Shown here piece after piece: positions 8,101-16,374 of a DNA stretch of 64,000 bases; within the stretch, counting starts at the first letter, position 1, and the number at the start of each line of letters is the position of its first letter. The notes beneath the pieces are model-generated. The model saw only the letters and a list, made by a program, of their open reading frames with translations. It ran no database searches and was not told the origin of the DNA. This stretch comes from Paracraurococcus lichenis (GTDB lineage Bacteria; Pseudomonadota; Alphaproteobacteria; Acetobacterales; Acetobacteraceae). The position numbers were made by a program, and so were the translations under genes. The stretch lies in assembly GCF_030657435.1 (NCBI RefSeq), contig NZ_JAUTWS010000003.1, forward strand, positions 186,001 to 250,000, in the 5' to 3' direction.

Positions 8101-8505
8101 TCAGGCACCATCCGGGGCGGGGCTGTCGAGGAGGGCGGCGATGGCGGCGATGAAGCGCTCGGCCTCGGCGAGGGCGGCGGCGGCCTGATCCAGGGTGATC
8201 CCGGGGCTGGGTTCGGTGTCGTAGTCGGCCCTGGTCTTGAAGGCGTAGGCGCGGCTCAGGAACACCAGAAGGTTCGCATCGGCCAGGATGATCCCGCGCA
8301 TCACGCGATGGAATTCCGACCTCACCCCGCGATGCGTCTGCACGAGGCGGCCGGTGCGCTCCCAAATCAGGGCGCGCGCAGCGTTGAACGCCGCGAGATA
8401 GGCCGAGCGCCCCGCATCCTCGCCGAGCCCGGCGGCGACCATGGCGCGCCCGCGGGTCAGCAGGTCGGCCGCCTTCGCCATGATCTTCGCGGCTTCCGGC
8501 GTCAC
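8101..8505 (-). CDS. HEPN-domain toxin candidate of a HEPN-MNT pair
   Basis: 134-residue all-helical protein of the HEPN (UPF0332-like) group. It shows AYLAAFNAARALIWERTG and then RLVQTH, an Rx4H sequence matching the Rx4-6H ribonuclease motif of HEPN toxins. The GTG start at 8505 overlaps the stop of the upstream nucleotidyltransferase gene by 4 bp (GTGA), so the two are probably translated together; an ATG at 8481 is the alternative. In known HEPN-MNT modules, HEPN is an RNase toxin and MNT neutralises it by adding AMP to a tyrosine near the active site. Which tyrosine would serve here cannot be said from the sequence alone. Confidence 0.82.
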   Translation of the reverse strand: MTPEAAKIMAKAADLLTRGRAMVAAGLGEDAGRSAYLAAFNAARALIWERTGRLVQTHRGVRSEFHRVMRGIILADANLLVFLSRAYAFKTRADYDTEPSPGITLDQAAAALAEAERFIAAIAALLDSPAPDGA

Positions 8506-8819
8506 AGCGCAATGCCGTCCCTGCGGATCTCGTGCATCAGCGGCGATCGCTCCGCCAGCGTCCCGGCCCGGCGAGGCAGCAATTCGATGAAGGCGTCGAA
8601 CTCCTCCATTAGGGAGACCTGCAGCCGGGCCAGCCGTCCGGCCTCGTCCCACCAATCCCGCATGTCACGCAGGAACACCGCCACGTCGTAATCCGACTCC
8701 GGCCCGGCCTCCCCCCGCGCGCGGGACCCGAACAGCACCACCCGCTCCAGCCGCGGGCCGTACTCGGCCTCGAGCGCCTGGCGCAGCCGCTGCAGCACGG
8801 GATCCTCGGCGGGGGTCAT
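8502..8819 (-). CDS. MNT nucleotidyltransferase antitoxin candidate
   Basis: 105-residue minimal nucleotidyltransferase of the DNA polymerase beta superfamily. It has an exact GSx10DxD active-site motif: GS at about 32-33, ten residues, then DYD. The protein ends soon after, so it is the compact MNT form without a second domain. It is the first gene of a two-gene operon with the HEPN gene, whose GTG start overlaps its stop. In characterised pairs MNT acts as the antitoxin by AMPylating HEPN. The ATG at 8819 lies 27 bp from the convergent-strand neighbour's territory, and no operator was recognised. Confidence 0.82.
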   Translation of the reverse strand: MTPAEDPVLQRLRQALEAEYGPRLERVVLFGSRARGEAGPESDYDVAVFLRDMRDWWDEAGRLARLQVSLMEEFDAFIELLPRRAGTLAERSPLMHEIRRDGIAL

Positions 8820-8846
8820 GACGCCTTCAGCATAACACGCCGCGGC

Positions 8847-9068
8847 TCAGGCCCGCAGCACGACGACGACATCCCCCTCGGCCACCGCCTCGCCCTCGGC
8901 CACGCGGATCTCCTGCACCGTGCCGTGCCGCGGCGCGACCACCGGGATCTCCATCTTCATGGATTCCAGCAGCAGCAGCGACTCCTCCGGCTCCACCGAC
9001 TCGCCGGGCTGTTTCAGGATCTTCCAGACCGAGCCCGAAATCTCGGACTTCACGCGGATCTCCGCCAT
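8847..9068 (-). CDS. Orphan biotin carboxyl carrier protein domain
   Basis: 73-residue biotinyl/lipoyl-type carrier domain. It has the biotinylation motif ESMKMEI (about 35-41), where the lysine between the two methionines is the expected biotin site. It is only the carrier domain: there is no biotin carboxylase or carboxyltransferase next to it. Its likely role is to carry carboxybiotin for an acyl-CoA, pyruvate or urea carboxylase encoded elsewhere. It is divergent from the aldolase gene, with 124 bp between the starts. Confidence 0.85.
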   Translation of the reverse strand: MAEIRVKSEISGSVWKILKQPGESVEPEESLLLLESMKMEIPVVAPRHGTVQEIRVAEGEAVAEGDVVVVLRA

Positions 9069-9192
9069 GCGCTGCCTTCCCCCTCGGACGTCCGGGCCAT
9101 TGCAGGGGCGTCGCGCCGCGGGGTCAAGCCGGGTTGCCGGCGCCCGGCCCGGGTGCTGCCATGCGGAGCAACGACAGACGGAGGAAACCGCC

Positions 9193-9990
9193 ATGCCCGC
9201 CCCGCCCTTCGCCAACCCGGTGAAGGAGAAGCTCGCCGCCGGCGGCACCGCGCTCGGCCTCGGCGTGCGGATGTCGCGCTCGGCCGAGATCGCCCGTATC
9301 GCCCGCGCGACGGGCCACGACTTCCTCTTCATCGATGTCCAGCATTCGCTCTTCAACCTGGAAACCATCGGCCACATCGCCCAGGCCGCCGTCGCGCTCG
9401 GCATCGCGCCGCTCGCGCGGGTGCGGAGCGTGCGCGACCCGGACGTGCAGGCGCTGCTCGACAACGGCGTCACCGGCATCATCTTCCCGGACGTGAACAC
9501 CGCGGAGGAGGCCCGCGCCGCCGTTGCCGCCGTGCGCTTCGGCCCGCTCGGCCGCCGCAGCGTCACCGGCGGCTATCCCTATTTCGACTTCGCCGCCGTC
9601 CCGCCCGCCGAGGCTCTGCCGGCCGTGGACCGGGCGACGCTGCTCGCCTGCATGATCGAGACGCGGGAGGGCGTCTCGAACGTCGAGGCGATCGCCGCGG
9701 TGCCGGGCATCGACGTCCTCCATATCGGCATGAACGACCTGCTGACGGACATGGGCAAGCCGGGCCAGTATGCCGATCCCGAATTGCAGGCGGCAATCGA
9801 CCGCGTCCTCGCGGCCTGCCGGGCGCATGGCAAACACTTCGGCTGCGGCGGGCAGCGCGACCCGAAGGCGCAGGCCGCCATCATCCGTCGCGGCGCGCGC
9901 TTCCTGACGACCCAGACCGATATCGGCCTGCTCTCGGCCGGCGCCGGCGCCTGGACCCGCGGCATCCGCGCGGCGCTGGAGGCCGGCTGA
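9193..9990 (+). CDS. HpcH/HpaI family aldolase
   Basis: 265-residue class II aldolase/citrate lyase-type TIM barrel. It has FIDVQHSLFNLET near the N terminus, a metal/substrate segment IIFPDVNTAEEAR and METREG-like MIETREGVSN, and the HIGMNDLLTDMG segment expected for the HpaI group. Members cleave 4-hydroxy-2-oxo acids such as 2,4-dihydroxyheptanedioate to pyruvate and an aldehyde. The ATG at 9193 follows a GGAGG-like site (ACGGAGGAAACC) at good spacing, which decides the start over longer options. It stands alone, so its pathway is not shown by context. Confidence 0.85.
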   Translation: MPAPPFANPVKEKLAAGGTALGLGVRMSRSAEIARIARATGHDFLFIDVQHSLFNLETIGHIAQAAVALGIAPLARVRSVRDPDVQALLDNGVTGIIFPDVNTAEEARAAVAAVRFGPLGRRSVTGGYPYFDFAAVPPAEALPAVDRATLLACMIETREGVSNVEAIAAVPGIDVLHIGMNDLLTDMGKPGQYADPELQAAIDRVLAACRAHGKHFGCGGQRDPKAQAAIIRRGARFLTTQTDIGLLSAGAGAWTRGIRAALEAG

Positions 9991-10045
9991 GCCGCCGGTC
10001 CGCCCGGCGCGCCGGCCGGGCGCGCCGAAGTCCGGACCGCCGATG

Positions 10046-11170
10046 CTACGGCTTCGGCGGCACCAGCAGCTTCGAGAAGATCCAGCCGCGCGGCTGGGTG
10101 TCGCCGACCTCGACCCAGCCATCCCCGCTGCGGCTGAACTCGCGCAGCACCTCGCCCTGCGGGACGGTGCGGATGATGGGCGCGGTATTGTTGGGATTGA
10201 CGCGCAGATTGGCCGCCGCGCGCACCATGACCCGCACGGCCGGGCCGGCGACCGGCGGCGGCGTGGCGGCCGCGGCCGCGGCCGGCGGTGCGGCGCGATC
10301 GCGTGGCGGCACGGGCGTCAGGGCCGCGGCGACCTGGTCCGGCGCGCGCGACGCGGGGGAGGCGGTCCGCGGCGCCTCCGGCTGGGCCGGCGCCGCCGAG
10401 GGCACCGGCGCGGCCGTGCCGCCGCCGGCGATCGGCCCGGTCGGCGCGGCCGTGCCGCTCCGCTCGGCGGCGGCCACCACCGGCGGATGGGCCGGCTTCG
10501 GCGCGCTCCACATGACCGCCGCGGCGGAGGCGACCGCCGCCAGACCGGCGAGCCCGAGCGCCACCGGGATGGGCGGCCAGCGCCATCCGCCAGGCGGCGC
10601 CGCGACCAGGGTCGCGGCCGCCCCGGCGCCGGAAGCGAGGCCAGCGCGCTTCGCCGCGACCTCGCGGTTCAGCATGGGCGGCGGCTGCCGCCCGGCCAGC
10701 GACGAGGTGGCGACCGGCGCCCGGCCCGGCATCCGCTGCGCGAGCGAGCGGCGGACGACGCTGACCCAGCCATCGCCGCCCGGCAGGCTGATGGGCGGCA
10801 GGCCGGCGAAGGCCTCCTGCAGCACCGGGCCAAGCTGGTCGGGCGCCTCCTGCGGCAGGATCAGGTGCACGACCGGCAGCGTTCCCGGAAAGATCGCCGC
10901 GAAACGGGCACTTTCCAGCCGGGCGCGGAAAGCCTCCTCGGCGCCCGGTGTCTCGCCGGGCGCGAGGTCGATCAGCGCGACTCCGACCTCCGGGTGCAGC
11001 AGGACATGCGGCATGGTCAGCACATGGCCGGGCAGGGGGCTGATGTTGCACTGCTCCAGCCCGATCCAGCCGGGAGGCAGGCCGCCCGCCCGGGCCGGCG
11101 GAGGGCGCGCCGCCTCGTCGCTCAGGCCGGACTGGCCCAGGTCATAGAGCCTTTCGCGCTGCTGGATCAT
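10046..11170 (-). CDS. Membrane-anchored bacterial SH3-domain protein
   Basis: 374-residue protein in three parts. A soluble N-terminal domain (about 1-165) resembles nothing I recognise. It is followed by one transmembrane segment (about 195-220, ending AAAVMW) and a long Pro/Ala-rich linker. The C-terminal SH3-type domain (about 305-370) has NLRVNPNNTAPIIRTVPQGE and a final WIFSKLLVPP. Such SH3_3 domains in bacteria usually sit in the periplasm and bind cell-wall material, so the N-terminal part would be cytoplasmic. The start at 11170 (MIQQRERLYDL) is preferred; a 13-codon extension is possible. It converges with the aldolase gene. Confidence 0.75.
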   Translation of the reverse strand: MIQQRERLYDLGQSGLSDEAARPPPARAGGLPPGWIGLEQCNISPLPGHVLTMPHVLLHPEVGVALIDLAPGETPGAEEAFRARLESARFAAIFPGTLPVVHLILPQEAPDQLGPVLQEAFAGLPPISLPGGDGWVSVVRRSLAQRMPGRAPVATSSLAGRQPPPMLNREVAAKRAGLASGAGAAATLVAAPPGGWRWPPIPVALGLAGLAAVASAAAVMWSAPKPAHPPVVAAAERSGTAAPTGPIAGGGTAAPVPSAAPAQPEAPRTASPASRAPDQVAAALTPVPPRDRAAPPAAAAAATPPPVAGPAVRVMVRAAANLRVNPNNTAPIIRTVPQGEVLREFSRSGDGWVEVGDTQPRGWIFSKLLVPPKP

Positions 11171-11512
11171 GGATCGGATGGTCCCCCTCGACGCCGATGC
11201 CCGGCGCACCCCCCGCGCGTCGGACCCTGCTTAGACGTATGACGTATACTATTGCCGCTGCGGCAGCGCAGCACTTGCCTGCACCGGCGAGGGTTCGGCT
11301 TGCCGCTGCGGCACTATGGGCACGCCGGAAGCGGTGCCGGGCATGACGACGGGGCGCGCCGCGCCACAAGCGCGCGACGGGGGGCAAGGGTTTCTACCGG
11401 CGTGGGTGGTTGCAAGCCGCCGGAGGCACCGGACGCCTCGGCGGACCTGCCGCGGCGTCGGATCCGGCTGCGTCAAGGATGCGGTCCGGACTTCCGGCGC
11501 GAAGCGGAGAGG
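11171..11512. other. Gap of about 340 bp without a recognised gene
   Basis: This stretch separates the ubiE stop from the start of the SH3-protein gene on the same strand. Several short frames are open but have compositions typical of shadow frames. A small direct repeat, ACGTATGACGTATAC, is present near 11235. It must hold the promoter of the SH3-protein gene; no RNA gene or operator is recognised. Confidence 0.5.
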
Positions 11513-12274
11513 CTAGAGTCGCCAGCCCGTATGGATGGCGACGATGCCGCCCGAGAGGCTCTGCCAGCGCACCCGCTCAAGCCCCGCCGCCCGCATCATG
11601 CCGGCCAGCCTCTCCTGGTCCGGGAACATGCGGATGCTCTCGGCGAGGTACTGGTAGCTCTCGGCATCCTGCGCCACGCGCCGGCCGAGTTCCGGCAGCA
11701 CCCGGAAGGACCAGGCGTCGTAGAGCGGCGCGAGGGCCGCGACCTCCACCCGGCTGAACTCCAGGCAGTGGAACCGCCCGCCCGGGCGCAGCACGCGGCG
11801 CACCTCCCGCAGCACCGCATCCTTGTCGGTGCAGTTGCGCAGCCCGAAGGCCATCGAGACCTTCTCGAGGCTGCGGTCCGGCAGCGGCAGCCGCTCGGCA
11901 TCGGCGCAGAGGAACATCAGGTTCGCGGCCAGGCCGCGCTCCAGCGCCCGTCCCTGCGCCACCTGCAGCATGGAGGGGTTGATGTCGGACAGGATCACCC
12001 GCCCCGCCCCGCGCTCGAGCGCCTTGAAGGCGATGTCGCCGGTGCCGCCGGCGAGGTCGAGCAGGCCCTCCCGCGGGGAGGCGGCGATGGCCGCGACGAA
12101 GGCTCGCTTCCAGGCCCGATGCAGGCCGAGCGACATCAGGTCGTTCATCAGGTCGTAGCGCGGCGCCACGCTGTCGAAGACCTGCCGGACCAGCCCGGCC
12201 TTCTCGGCGCGCGGGACCTCCCGGTAGCCGAAATCGATCGTCTCGCCGCCGGGCGGGGTATTGCGTTCGCTCAT
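11513..12274 (-). CDS. ubiE: Ubiquinone/menaquinone biosynthesis C-methyltransferase UbiE
   Basis: 253-residue SAM-dependent methyltransferase that C-methylates the benzoquinol ring in ubiquinone synthesis. It shows [31 protein letters not shown] (SAM motif I), DINPSML and FGLRNCTDK, all diagnostic of UbiE. Length and ends match the family. It is divergent from mutM with only 38 bp between the starts, so the two promoters overlap. ubiE next to mutM, the enoyl-CoA hydratase, rpsT and dnaA is a common alphaproteobacterial order. Confidence 0.96.
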   Translation of the reverse strand: MSERNTPPGGETIDFGYREVPRAEKAGLVRQVFDSVAPRYDLMNDLMSLGLHRAWKRAFVAAIAASPREGLLDLAGGTGDIAFKALERGAGRVILSDINPSMLQVAQGRALERGLAANLMFLCADAERLPLPDRSLEKVSMAFGLRNCTDKDAVLREVRRVLRPGGRFHCLEFSRVEVAALAPLYDAWSFRVLPELGRRVAQDAESYQYLAESIRMFPDQERLAGMMRAAGLERVRWQSLSGGIVAIHTGWRL

Positions 12275-12312
12275 GCCGCGCCAGCATAGCGCCCCTCGGA
12301 GATCGCGGACAT

Positions 12313-13158
12313 ATGCCGGAACTGCCGGAAGTCGAGACTGTCATGCGCGGCCTGCGCCGGGTGCTGGAGGGGCGGGTGATCCGCGCCGCGAGCGTCGCGC
12401 GGCCGGACCTGCGCTGGCCCTTCCCGGAGGGGCTGGCGCTGCGGCTGACCGGGGCGCGGGTGGAAGGGTTCCGCCGGCGCGGCAAGTACATGCTCATGCG
12501 CCTCGGCGGCGGCGACAGCCTGCTGATCCATCTCGGCATGTCCGGCCGCATGGTGGCGCGACCCGCCGAGGACCGGCCGAACGCGCCCGTCGCGCACGAG
12601 CACCTGGCGATCGAGACGGAGGAGGGCGTGCGCGTCGGCTTCGTCGATCCGCGCCGCTTCGGCTGCGTCGACCTGGTGCCGACCGCGGCGGAGGAGGGGC
12701 ACCGGCTGCTCGCCGGCCTCGGGCCCGAGCCGCTGGAGGAGGGTTTCACCCCCGCGGTGCTGACGGCGGCGCTGGCAGGCCGGCGCACGCCGGTCAAGGC
12801 GGCGCTGCTCGACCAGAAGCTCGTCGCCGGCCTCGGCAACATCTATGTCTCGGAAGCGCTCTTCCGCGCCGGGATATCGCCGAAGCGCATGGCGGCGAGC
12901 GTCGCGGGCGCGCGCACGCTGCGGCTGGTGCCGGCGATCAAGGCGGTGCTGGAGGAGAGCATCGCCGCCGGCGGCTCGAGCCTGCGCGACTACGTGCAGG
13001 CCGATGGCGGCATCGGCTTCTTCCAGGAGCGCTTCAAGGTCTACGACCGCGAGGGCCTGCCCTGCGAGCACTGTCCGGGCGTGCCTCCATGCCTTGGCAT
13101 CCGTCGCATCGTGCAGGCCGGCCGCGCCACCTTCCATTGCCCGCGCACGCAGCGCTGA
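12313..13158 (+). CDS. mutM: Formamidopyrimidine-DNA glycosylase MutM/Fpg
   Basis: 281-residue DNA repair enzyme that removes 8-oxoguanine and formamidopyrimidines and nicks the abasic site. The catalytic N terminus is intact (MPELPEVET, with Pro2 and Glu3 after Met removal), as are the RRGKYM lysine loop, the HLGMSG segment and the [15 protein letters not shown] helix-two-turn-helix. The zinc finger is odd: it starts CEHC, has an extra cysteine in VPPCLG, and ends FHCPRTQR, so the usual fourth cysteine is a threonine (ACG codon at 13147-13149). The extra cysteine might replace it, or zinc binding may be weakened. Confidence 0.95.
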   Translation: MPELPEVETVMRGLRRVLEGRVIRAASVARPDLRWPFPEGLALRLTGARVEGFRRRGKYMLMRLGGGDSLLIHLGMSGRMVARPAEDRPNAPVAHEHLAIETEEGVRVGFVDPRRFGCVDLVPTAAEEGHRLLAGLGPEPLEEGFTPAVLTAALAGRRTPVKAALLDQKLVAGLGNIYVSEALFRAGISPKRMAASVAGARTLRLVPAIKAVLEESIAAGGSSLRDYVQADGGIGFFQERFKVYDREGLPCEHCPGVPPCLGIRRIVQAGRATFHCPRTQR

Positions 13159-13188
13159 TAGGATGCGGCCAAGGGCACGGAGGCGCGC

Positions 13189-13968
13189 ATGGCCGGCTAC
13201 GAGATGATCCTGACGGAGGTGCAGGGGCGGGTCGCGATCATCCGCCTCAACCGCCCGAAGGCGCTGAACGCGCTCTGCGACCAGTTGATGGACGAGTTCG
13301 GCCAGGCGCTGCGCGGCTACGACGCCGACCCGGCGATTGCCGCCATCGTGCTGACAGGCAGCGAGAAGGCCTTCGCCGCGGGCGCCGACATCAAGGAGAT
13401 GCAGGGCCGCAGCTACCCCGCCGTCTATCTCGACGACTTCATCGGCAAGCGCTGGGAAGCCGTGACCTTCGTGCAGAAGCCGGTGATCGCCGCGGTTGCG
13501 GGCTATGCGCTCGGCGGCGGCTGCGAGCTGGCGATGATGTGCGACATCATCCTCGCCGGCGACAACGCGAAGTTCGGCCAGCCGGAGATCAATCTCGGCG
13601 TCATCCCCGGCGCGGGCGGCACGCAGCGCCTGACGCGCGCCATCGGCAAGGCGAAGGCCATGGAGATGGTGCTCACCGGCCGCATGATGGATGCGGCGGA
13701 GGCCGAGCGCGCCAACCTCGTCGCGCGCGTGGTGCCGGCGGCGGAGGTGGTGGCGGAGGCCGTGACGCTCGGCGGGAAGATCGCCGAGCTTTCCGCGCCC
13801 GCAGTTGCGATCGCGAAGGAAGCGGTCAACCGCGCCTATGAGACGACGCTGGCGGAAGGCGTGAAATTCGAACGGCGCGTGTTCCAGTCGCTCTTCGCGA
13901 CCGAGGACCAGAAGGAAGGCATGGCCGCCTTCGCGGAGAAGAGGAAGCCGCAATTCCGCCACCGTTGA
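13189..13968 (+). CDS. Enoyl-CoA hydratase (crotonase family)
   Basis: 259-residue crotonase. Oxyanion-hole segments are present ([11 protein letters not shown] and VAGYALGGG), as are both glutamates of the hydratase active site (GGGCELAMM and [10 protein letters not shown]). This should be a true hydratase that adds water to trans-2-enoyl-CoA in fatty acid or amino acid breakdown. It lies 30 bp after mutM on the same strand, in the usual place between mutM and rpsT in Alphaproteobacteria. The start is preceded by CACGGAGGCGCGC, a good ribosome binding site. Confidence 0.94.
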   Translation: MAGYEMILTEVQGRVAIIRLNRPKALNALCDQLMDEFGQALRGYDADPAIAAIVLTGSEKAFAAGADIKEMQGRSYPAVYLDDFIGKRWEAVTFVQKPVIAAVAGYALGGGCELAMMCDIILAGDNAKFGQPEINLGVIPGAGGTQRLTRAIGKAKAMEMVLTGRMMDAAEAERANLVARVVPAAEVVAEAVTLGGKIAELSAPAVAIAKEAVNRAYETTLAEGVKFERRVFQSLFATEDQKEGMAAFAEKRKPQFRHR

Positions 13969-14084
13969 GGCGGGGTGGCCGGCTTCGCCTTGACGCCGCT
14001 TCCCCCCCGCCTGTAGAAGCGCCCTTCCTGCGTGGCCCTGCTGCGCCCCCCCTTCACTCCAGTCTTGAGTCGAAATCAGAGCCC

Positions 14085-14363
14085 ATGGCGAACACGGCAT
14101 CCGCCCGCAAGCGCATCCGCCAGACCGAGAAGCGCACCCTCCGCAACCGCGCGCGGAAGTCCCGGGTGCGCACCTACCTCCGCAAGGTCGAGCAGGCCAT
14201 TGCCGGCGGCGACAAGGCCCAGGCCCAGGATGCCCTGAAGTCGGCCCAGCCCGAACTGCAGCGCGCCGCCACGAAGGGCGTGCTGCACCGGAACACGGTG
14301 GCCCGCAAGCTCTCCCGGCTCTCCGCCCGGATCAAGTCCCTCGGCGCCGCCGCCCAGGCCTGA
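14085..14363 (+). CDS. rpsT: 30S ribosomal protein S20
   Basis: 92-residue basic protein that binds 16S rRNA early in small-subunit assembly. It begins [20 protein letters not shown] and has the conserved RTYLRKVE and [13 protein letters not shown] segments. Length is typical. It has its own promoter space of 116 bp after the enoyl-CoA hydratase. It is followed by a very structured spacer before dnaA. Confidence 0.98.
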   Translation: MANTASARKRIRQTEKRTLRNRARKSRVRTYLRKVEQAIAGGDKAQAQDALKSAQPELQRAATKGVLHRNTVARKLSRLSARIKSLGAAAQA

Positions 14364-14394
14364 GCTGAATTCTTCGTACTGACAACTGAACCTT

Positions 14395-14442
14395 ACCACA
14401 AGCAGCAAGACCAGGTGGAAGCCTGTTCTTGCTGCTTGTGGT
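14395..14442 (+). terminator. Long perfect hairpin after rpsT
   Basis: A 16-bp perfect stem (14395-14410, ACCACAAGCAGCAAGA, paired with 14427-14442). A further CAGG/CCTG stem lies inside it after one mismatch. It starts 32 bp past the rpsT stop. It may end rpsT transcription, but only three T residues follow, so it is not a standard intrinsic terminator. It could instead be a structured RNA or DNA element. Confidence 0.6.
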
Positions 14443-14446
14443 TTGG

Positions 14447-14530
14447 GCACTCGGAAACTCAGCATTCGTGAACTTTCTGCTGAGGAATGTAGTCGAGTGC
14501 TACTCAAACGCAACTCAGTTCCGGTGAGTT
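14447..14530 (+). other. Two further hairpins in the rpsT-dnaA spacer
   Basis: A nested stem-loop has outer arms GCACTCG (14447-14453) and CGAGTGC (14494-14500) and inner arms CTCAGCA (14458-14464) and TGCTGAG (14478-14484). It is followed by AACTCA (14512-14517) paired with TGAGTT (14525-14530). With the hairpin at 14395, nearly the whole spacer can fold. The local G+C content is far below that of the flanking genes. This may be the dnaA leader or a small RNA; no DnaA box close to TTATCCACA was found. Confidence 0.5.
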
Positions 14531-14588
14531 ACTATTTGCGTCGTCTTGGGAGGAGGAGTAGCATCCTCTCCGCCAGGATGGCCGGTAG

Positions 14589-16124
14589 ATGAGCCCCCGG
14601 ACCATGCATCCGTTCATCCAGGACCCTGCGGCAGGGCCCGTCCCGGGCAGGGAGCACGGCGCGGTCCGTGCGCCGTCGCTGTTGGGAGCAGAAGGAGGCC
14701 GCCGGTTGCCCCCCGAGACGTCCGGACAGATGGTCGCCTGCTGGGCCCGCATCCGCGCCCGCCTGCGTGACGAGGTCGGCGAGGTCGAGTACCGCACCTG
14801 GCTGCGGCAGATGACGCTGCAGGGCATCGACGGCGACGAGGCCGTCATCCTGCTGCCCACGCGCTTCCTGCGGGACTGGGTCAACAGCCATTACGGCGAC
14901 CGCCTGCGCGTGCTCTGGCAGAGCGAGGACGCGGCCATCCGCCGCGTCGAGATCCGCGTCGCCCAGGCCGCCATGCCGGAGCCGGTGACCGCCGACGGCT
15001 TCCCCGCCGCGCCGCGGCCGGAGGCGCCGGGCCTCGCCGAGAGCCTCGCGCCGCCGCTCCGCGCGCCGGAGCCGCGCGTCTCCGACCAGCGCTCCGACTG
15101 GGTCGTGCCGCTCGAGGCGCGCTTCACCTTCGACACCTTCGTCGTCGGCAAGCCGAACGAGTTCGCGCATGCCTGCGCCCGCCGCGTGGCGGAGCGGCCG
15201 AACTCGCCGGGCTTCAACCCGCTCTTCCTCTATGGCGGCGTCGGCCTGGGCAAGACCCACCTGATGCACGCCATCGCCTGGGCGATCCGCGAGAGCGACA
15301 CCGCCCGCACCGTCGCCTACATGAGCGCCGAGAAGTTCATGTACCGCTTCATCGCGGCGCTGCGCAGCCAGTCCACCATGGAGTTCAAGGAGACGCTCCG
15401 CGCCGTCGACGTGCTGATGATCGACGACCTGCAGTTCCTGATCGGCAAGGACAATACGCAGGAGGAGTTCTTCCACACCTTCAATGCGCTGGTGGACCAG
15501 GGCAAGCAGATCGTCGTCTCCTCGGACAAGCCGCCCTCCGACCTCGCGGGCATCGAGGATCGCCTCCGCACCCGGCTCGGCTGCGGCATGGTCGCCGACC
15601 TGCATGCGACGACCTACGAGCTGCGGCTGTCGATCCTGCAGGCCAAGGCCGCGGCGGCGCAGGTGCTGGTGCCGCCCAAGGTGATGGAACTGCTGGCGAC
15701 CAAGATCACCAGCAATGTCCGCGAGCTGGAGGGGGCGCTGAACCGGCTGGTGGCGCATGCCAACCTCTTCGGCCGCCCCATCACCGTCGACAGCGCGCAT
15801 GAGGTGCTGCACGACGTCCTCAGGGCGCATGAGAAGCGGGTCTCGATCGAGGAGATCCAGCGCAAGGTCGCCGAGCATTACAACCTGCGCCTGACCGACA
15901 TGGTCTCCGCCCGCCGCGCCCGCAACGTGGCGCGGCCGCGGCAGGTGGCGATGTACCTGGCGAAGCAGCTCACCCAGCGCTCCCTGCCGGAGATCGGCCG
16001 GCGCTTCGGCAACCGCGACCACACCACGGTCATGCATGCCGTCTCCCGCGTCTCGGAACTGATCACCCAGGACGCCGCCTTCGCCGAGGATGTGGCGCTG
16101 CTGCGGAAGATGCTGGAGACCTGA
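14589..16124 (+). CDS. dnaA: Chromosomal replication initiator protein DnaA
   Basis: 511-residue initiator ATPase. Domain I (about 48-115) has the WLRQMTLQGI segment, and a variable Pro-rich domain II follows. The AAA+ domain has Walker A GGVGLGKTHL (about 217-226), Walker B MIDDLQF and the sensor EDRLRTRLGCG. Domain IV ends with the DNA-binding signature RRFGNRDHTTVMHA. The N terminus is longer than usual (about 45 extra residues before the domain I core); a later start is possible, although GTG/ATG choices within that stretch are not decided by an obvious ribosome site. It follows rpsT across a structured spacer and precedes dnaN by 250 bp. Confidence 0.97.
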   Translation: MSPRTMHPFIQDPAAGPVPGREHGAVRAPSLLGAEGGRRLPPETSGQMVACWARIRARLRDEVGEVEYRTWLRQMTLQGIDGDEAVILLPTRFLRDWVNSHYGDRLRVLWQSEDAAIRRVEIRVAQAAMPEPVTADGFPAAPRPEAPGLAESLAPPLRAPEPRVSDQRSDWVVPLEARFTFDTFVVGKPNEFAHACARRVAERPNSPGFNPLFLYGGVGLGKTHLMHAIAWAIRESDTARTVAYMSAEKFMYRFIAALRSQSTMEFKETLRAVDVLMIDDLQFLIGKDNTQEEFFHTFNALVDQGKQIVVSSDKPPSDLAGIEDRLRTRLGCGMVADLHATTYELRLSILQAKAAAAQVLVPPKVMELLATKITSNVRELEGALNRLVAHANLFGRPITVDSAHEVLHDVLRAHEKRVSIEEIQRKVAEHYNLRLTDMVSARRARNVARPRQVAMYLAKQLTQRSLPEIGRRFGNRDHTTVMHAVSRVSELITQDAAFAEDVALLRKMLET

Positions 16125-16374
16125 GGGCGGGACGCCCCCGCCGCCGCCCTGGTCGCCCCGCGGCCGGACCGTAGCCGGGTCGAACCCGAGTCGCACCGAT
16201 CTCCGGCCCCGCCCGGCTTCCTTTCTTGCCCGGATCGTCACCCTGCCCTTGGTCCGCGGCGGCGGAAACCCTACCTTATCGCCTCGAATCGGTGCTGATA
16301 GAATGCCCGACCCACCCGGCCGCCGGGTGGCGCATGGCAGCGGCTGGACGGACCGTCGGGGGAGCCTGGGTCAG

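Noticed and set aside
11249-11476. Short gene in the gap upstream of ubiE's stop
   Set aside because: Composition is that of random high-GC DNA; no ribosome site or family resemblance.
14364-14588. Chromosomal replication origin next to dnaA
   Set aside because: No DnaA boxes close to TTATCCACA were found, and in many Alphaproteobacteria the origin is not beside dnaA. Kept only as a structured spacer.
16177-16200. tRNA T-arm-like sequence (GGGTCGAACCC) after dnaA
   Set aside because: No matching D-arm, anticodon stem or acceptor stem could be placed around it.
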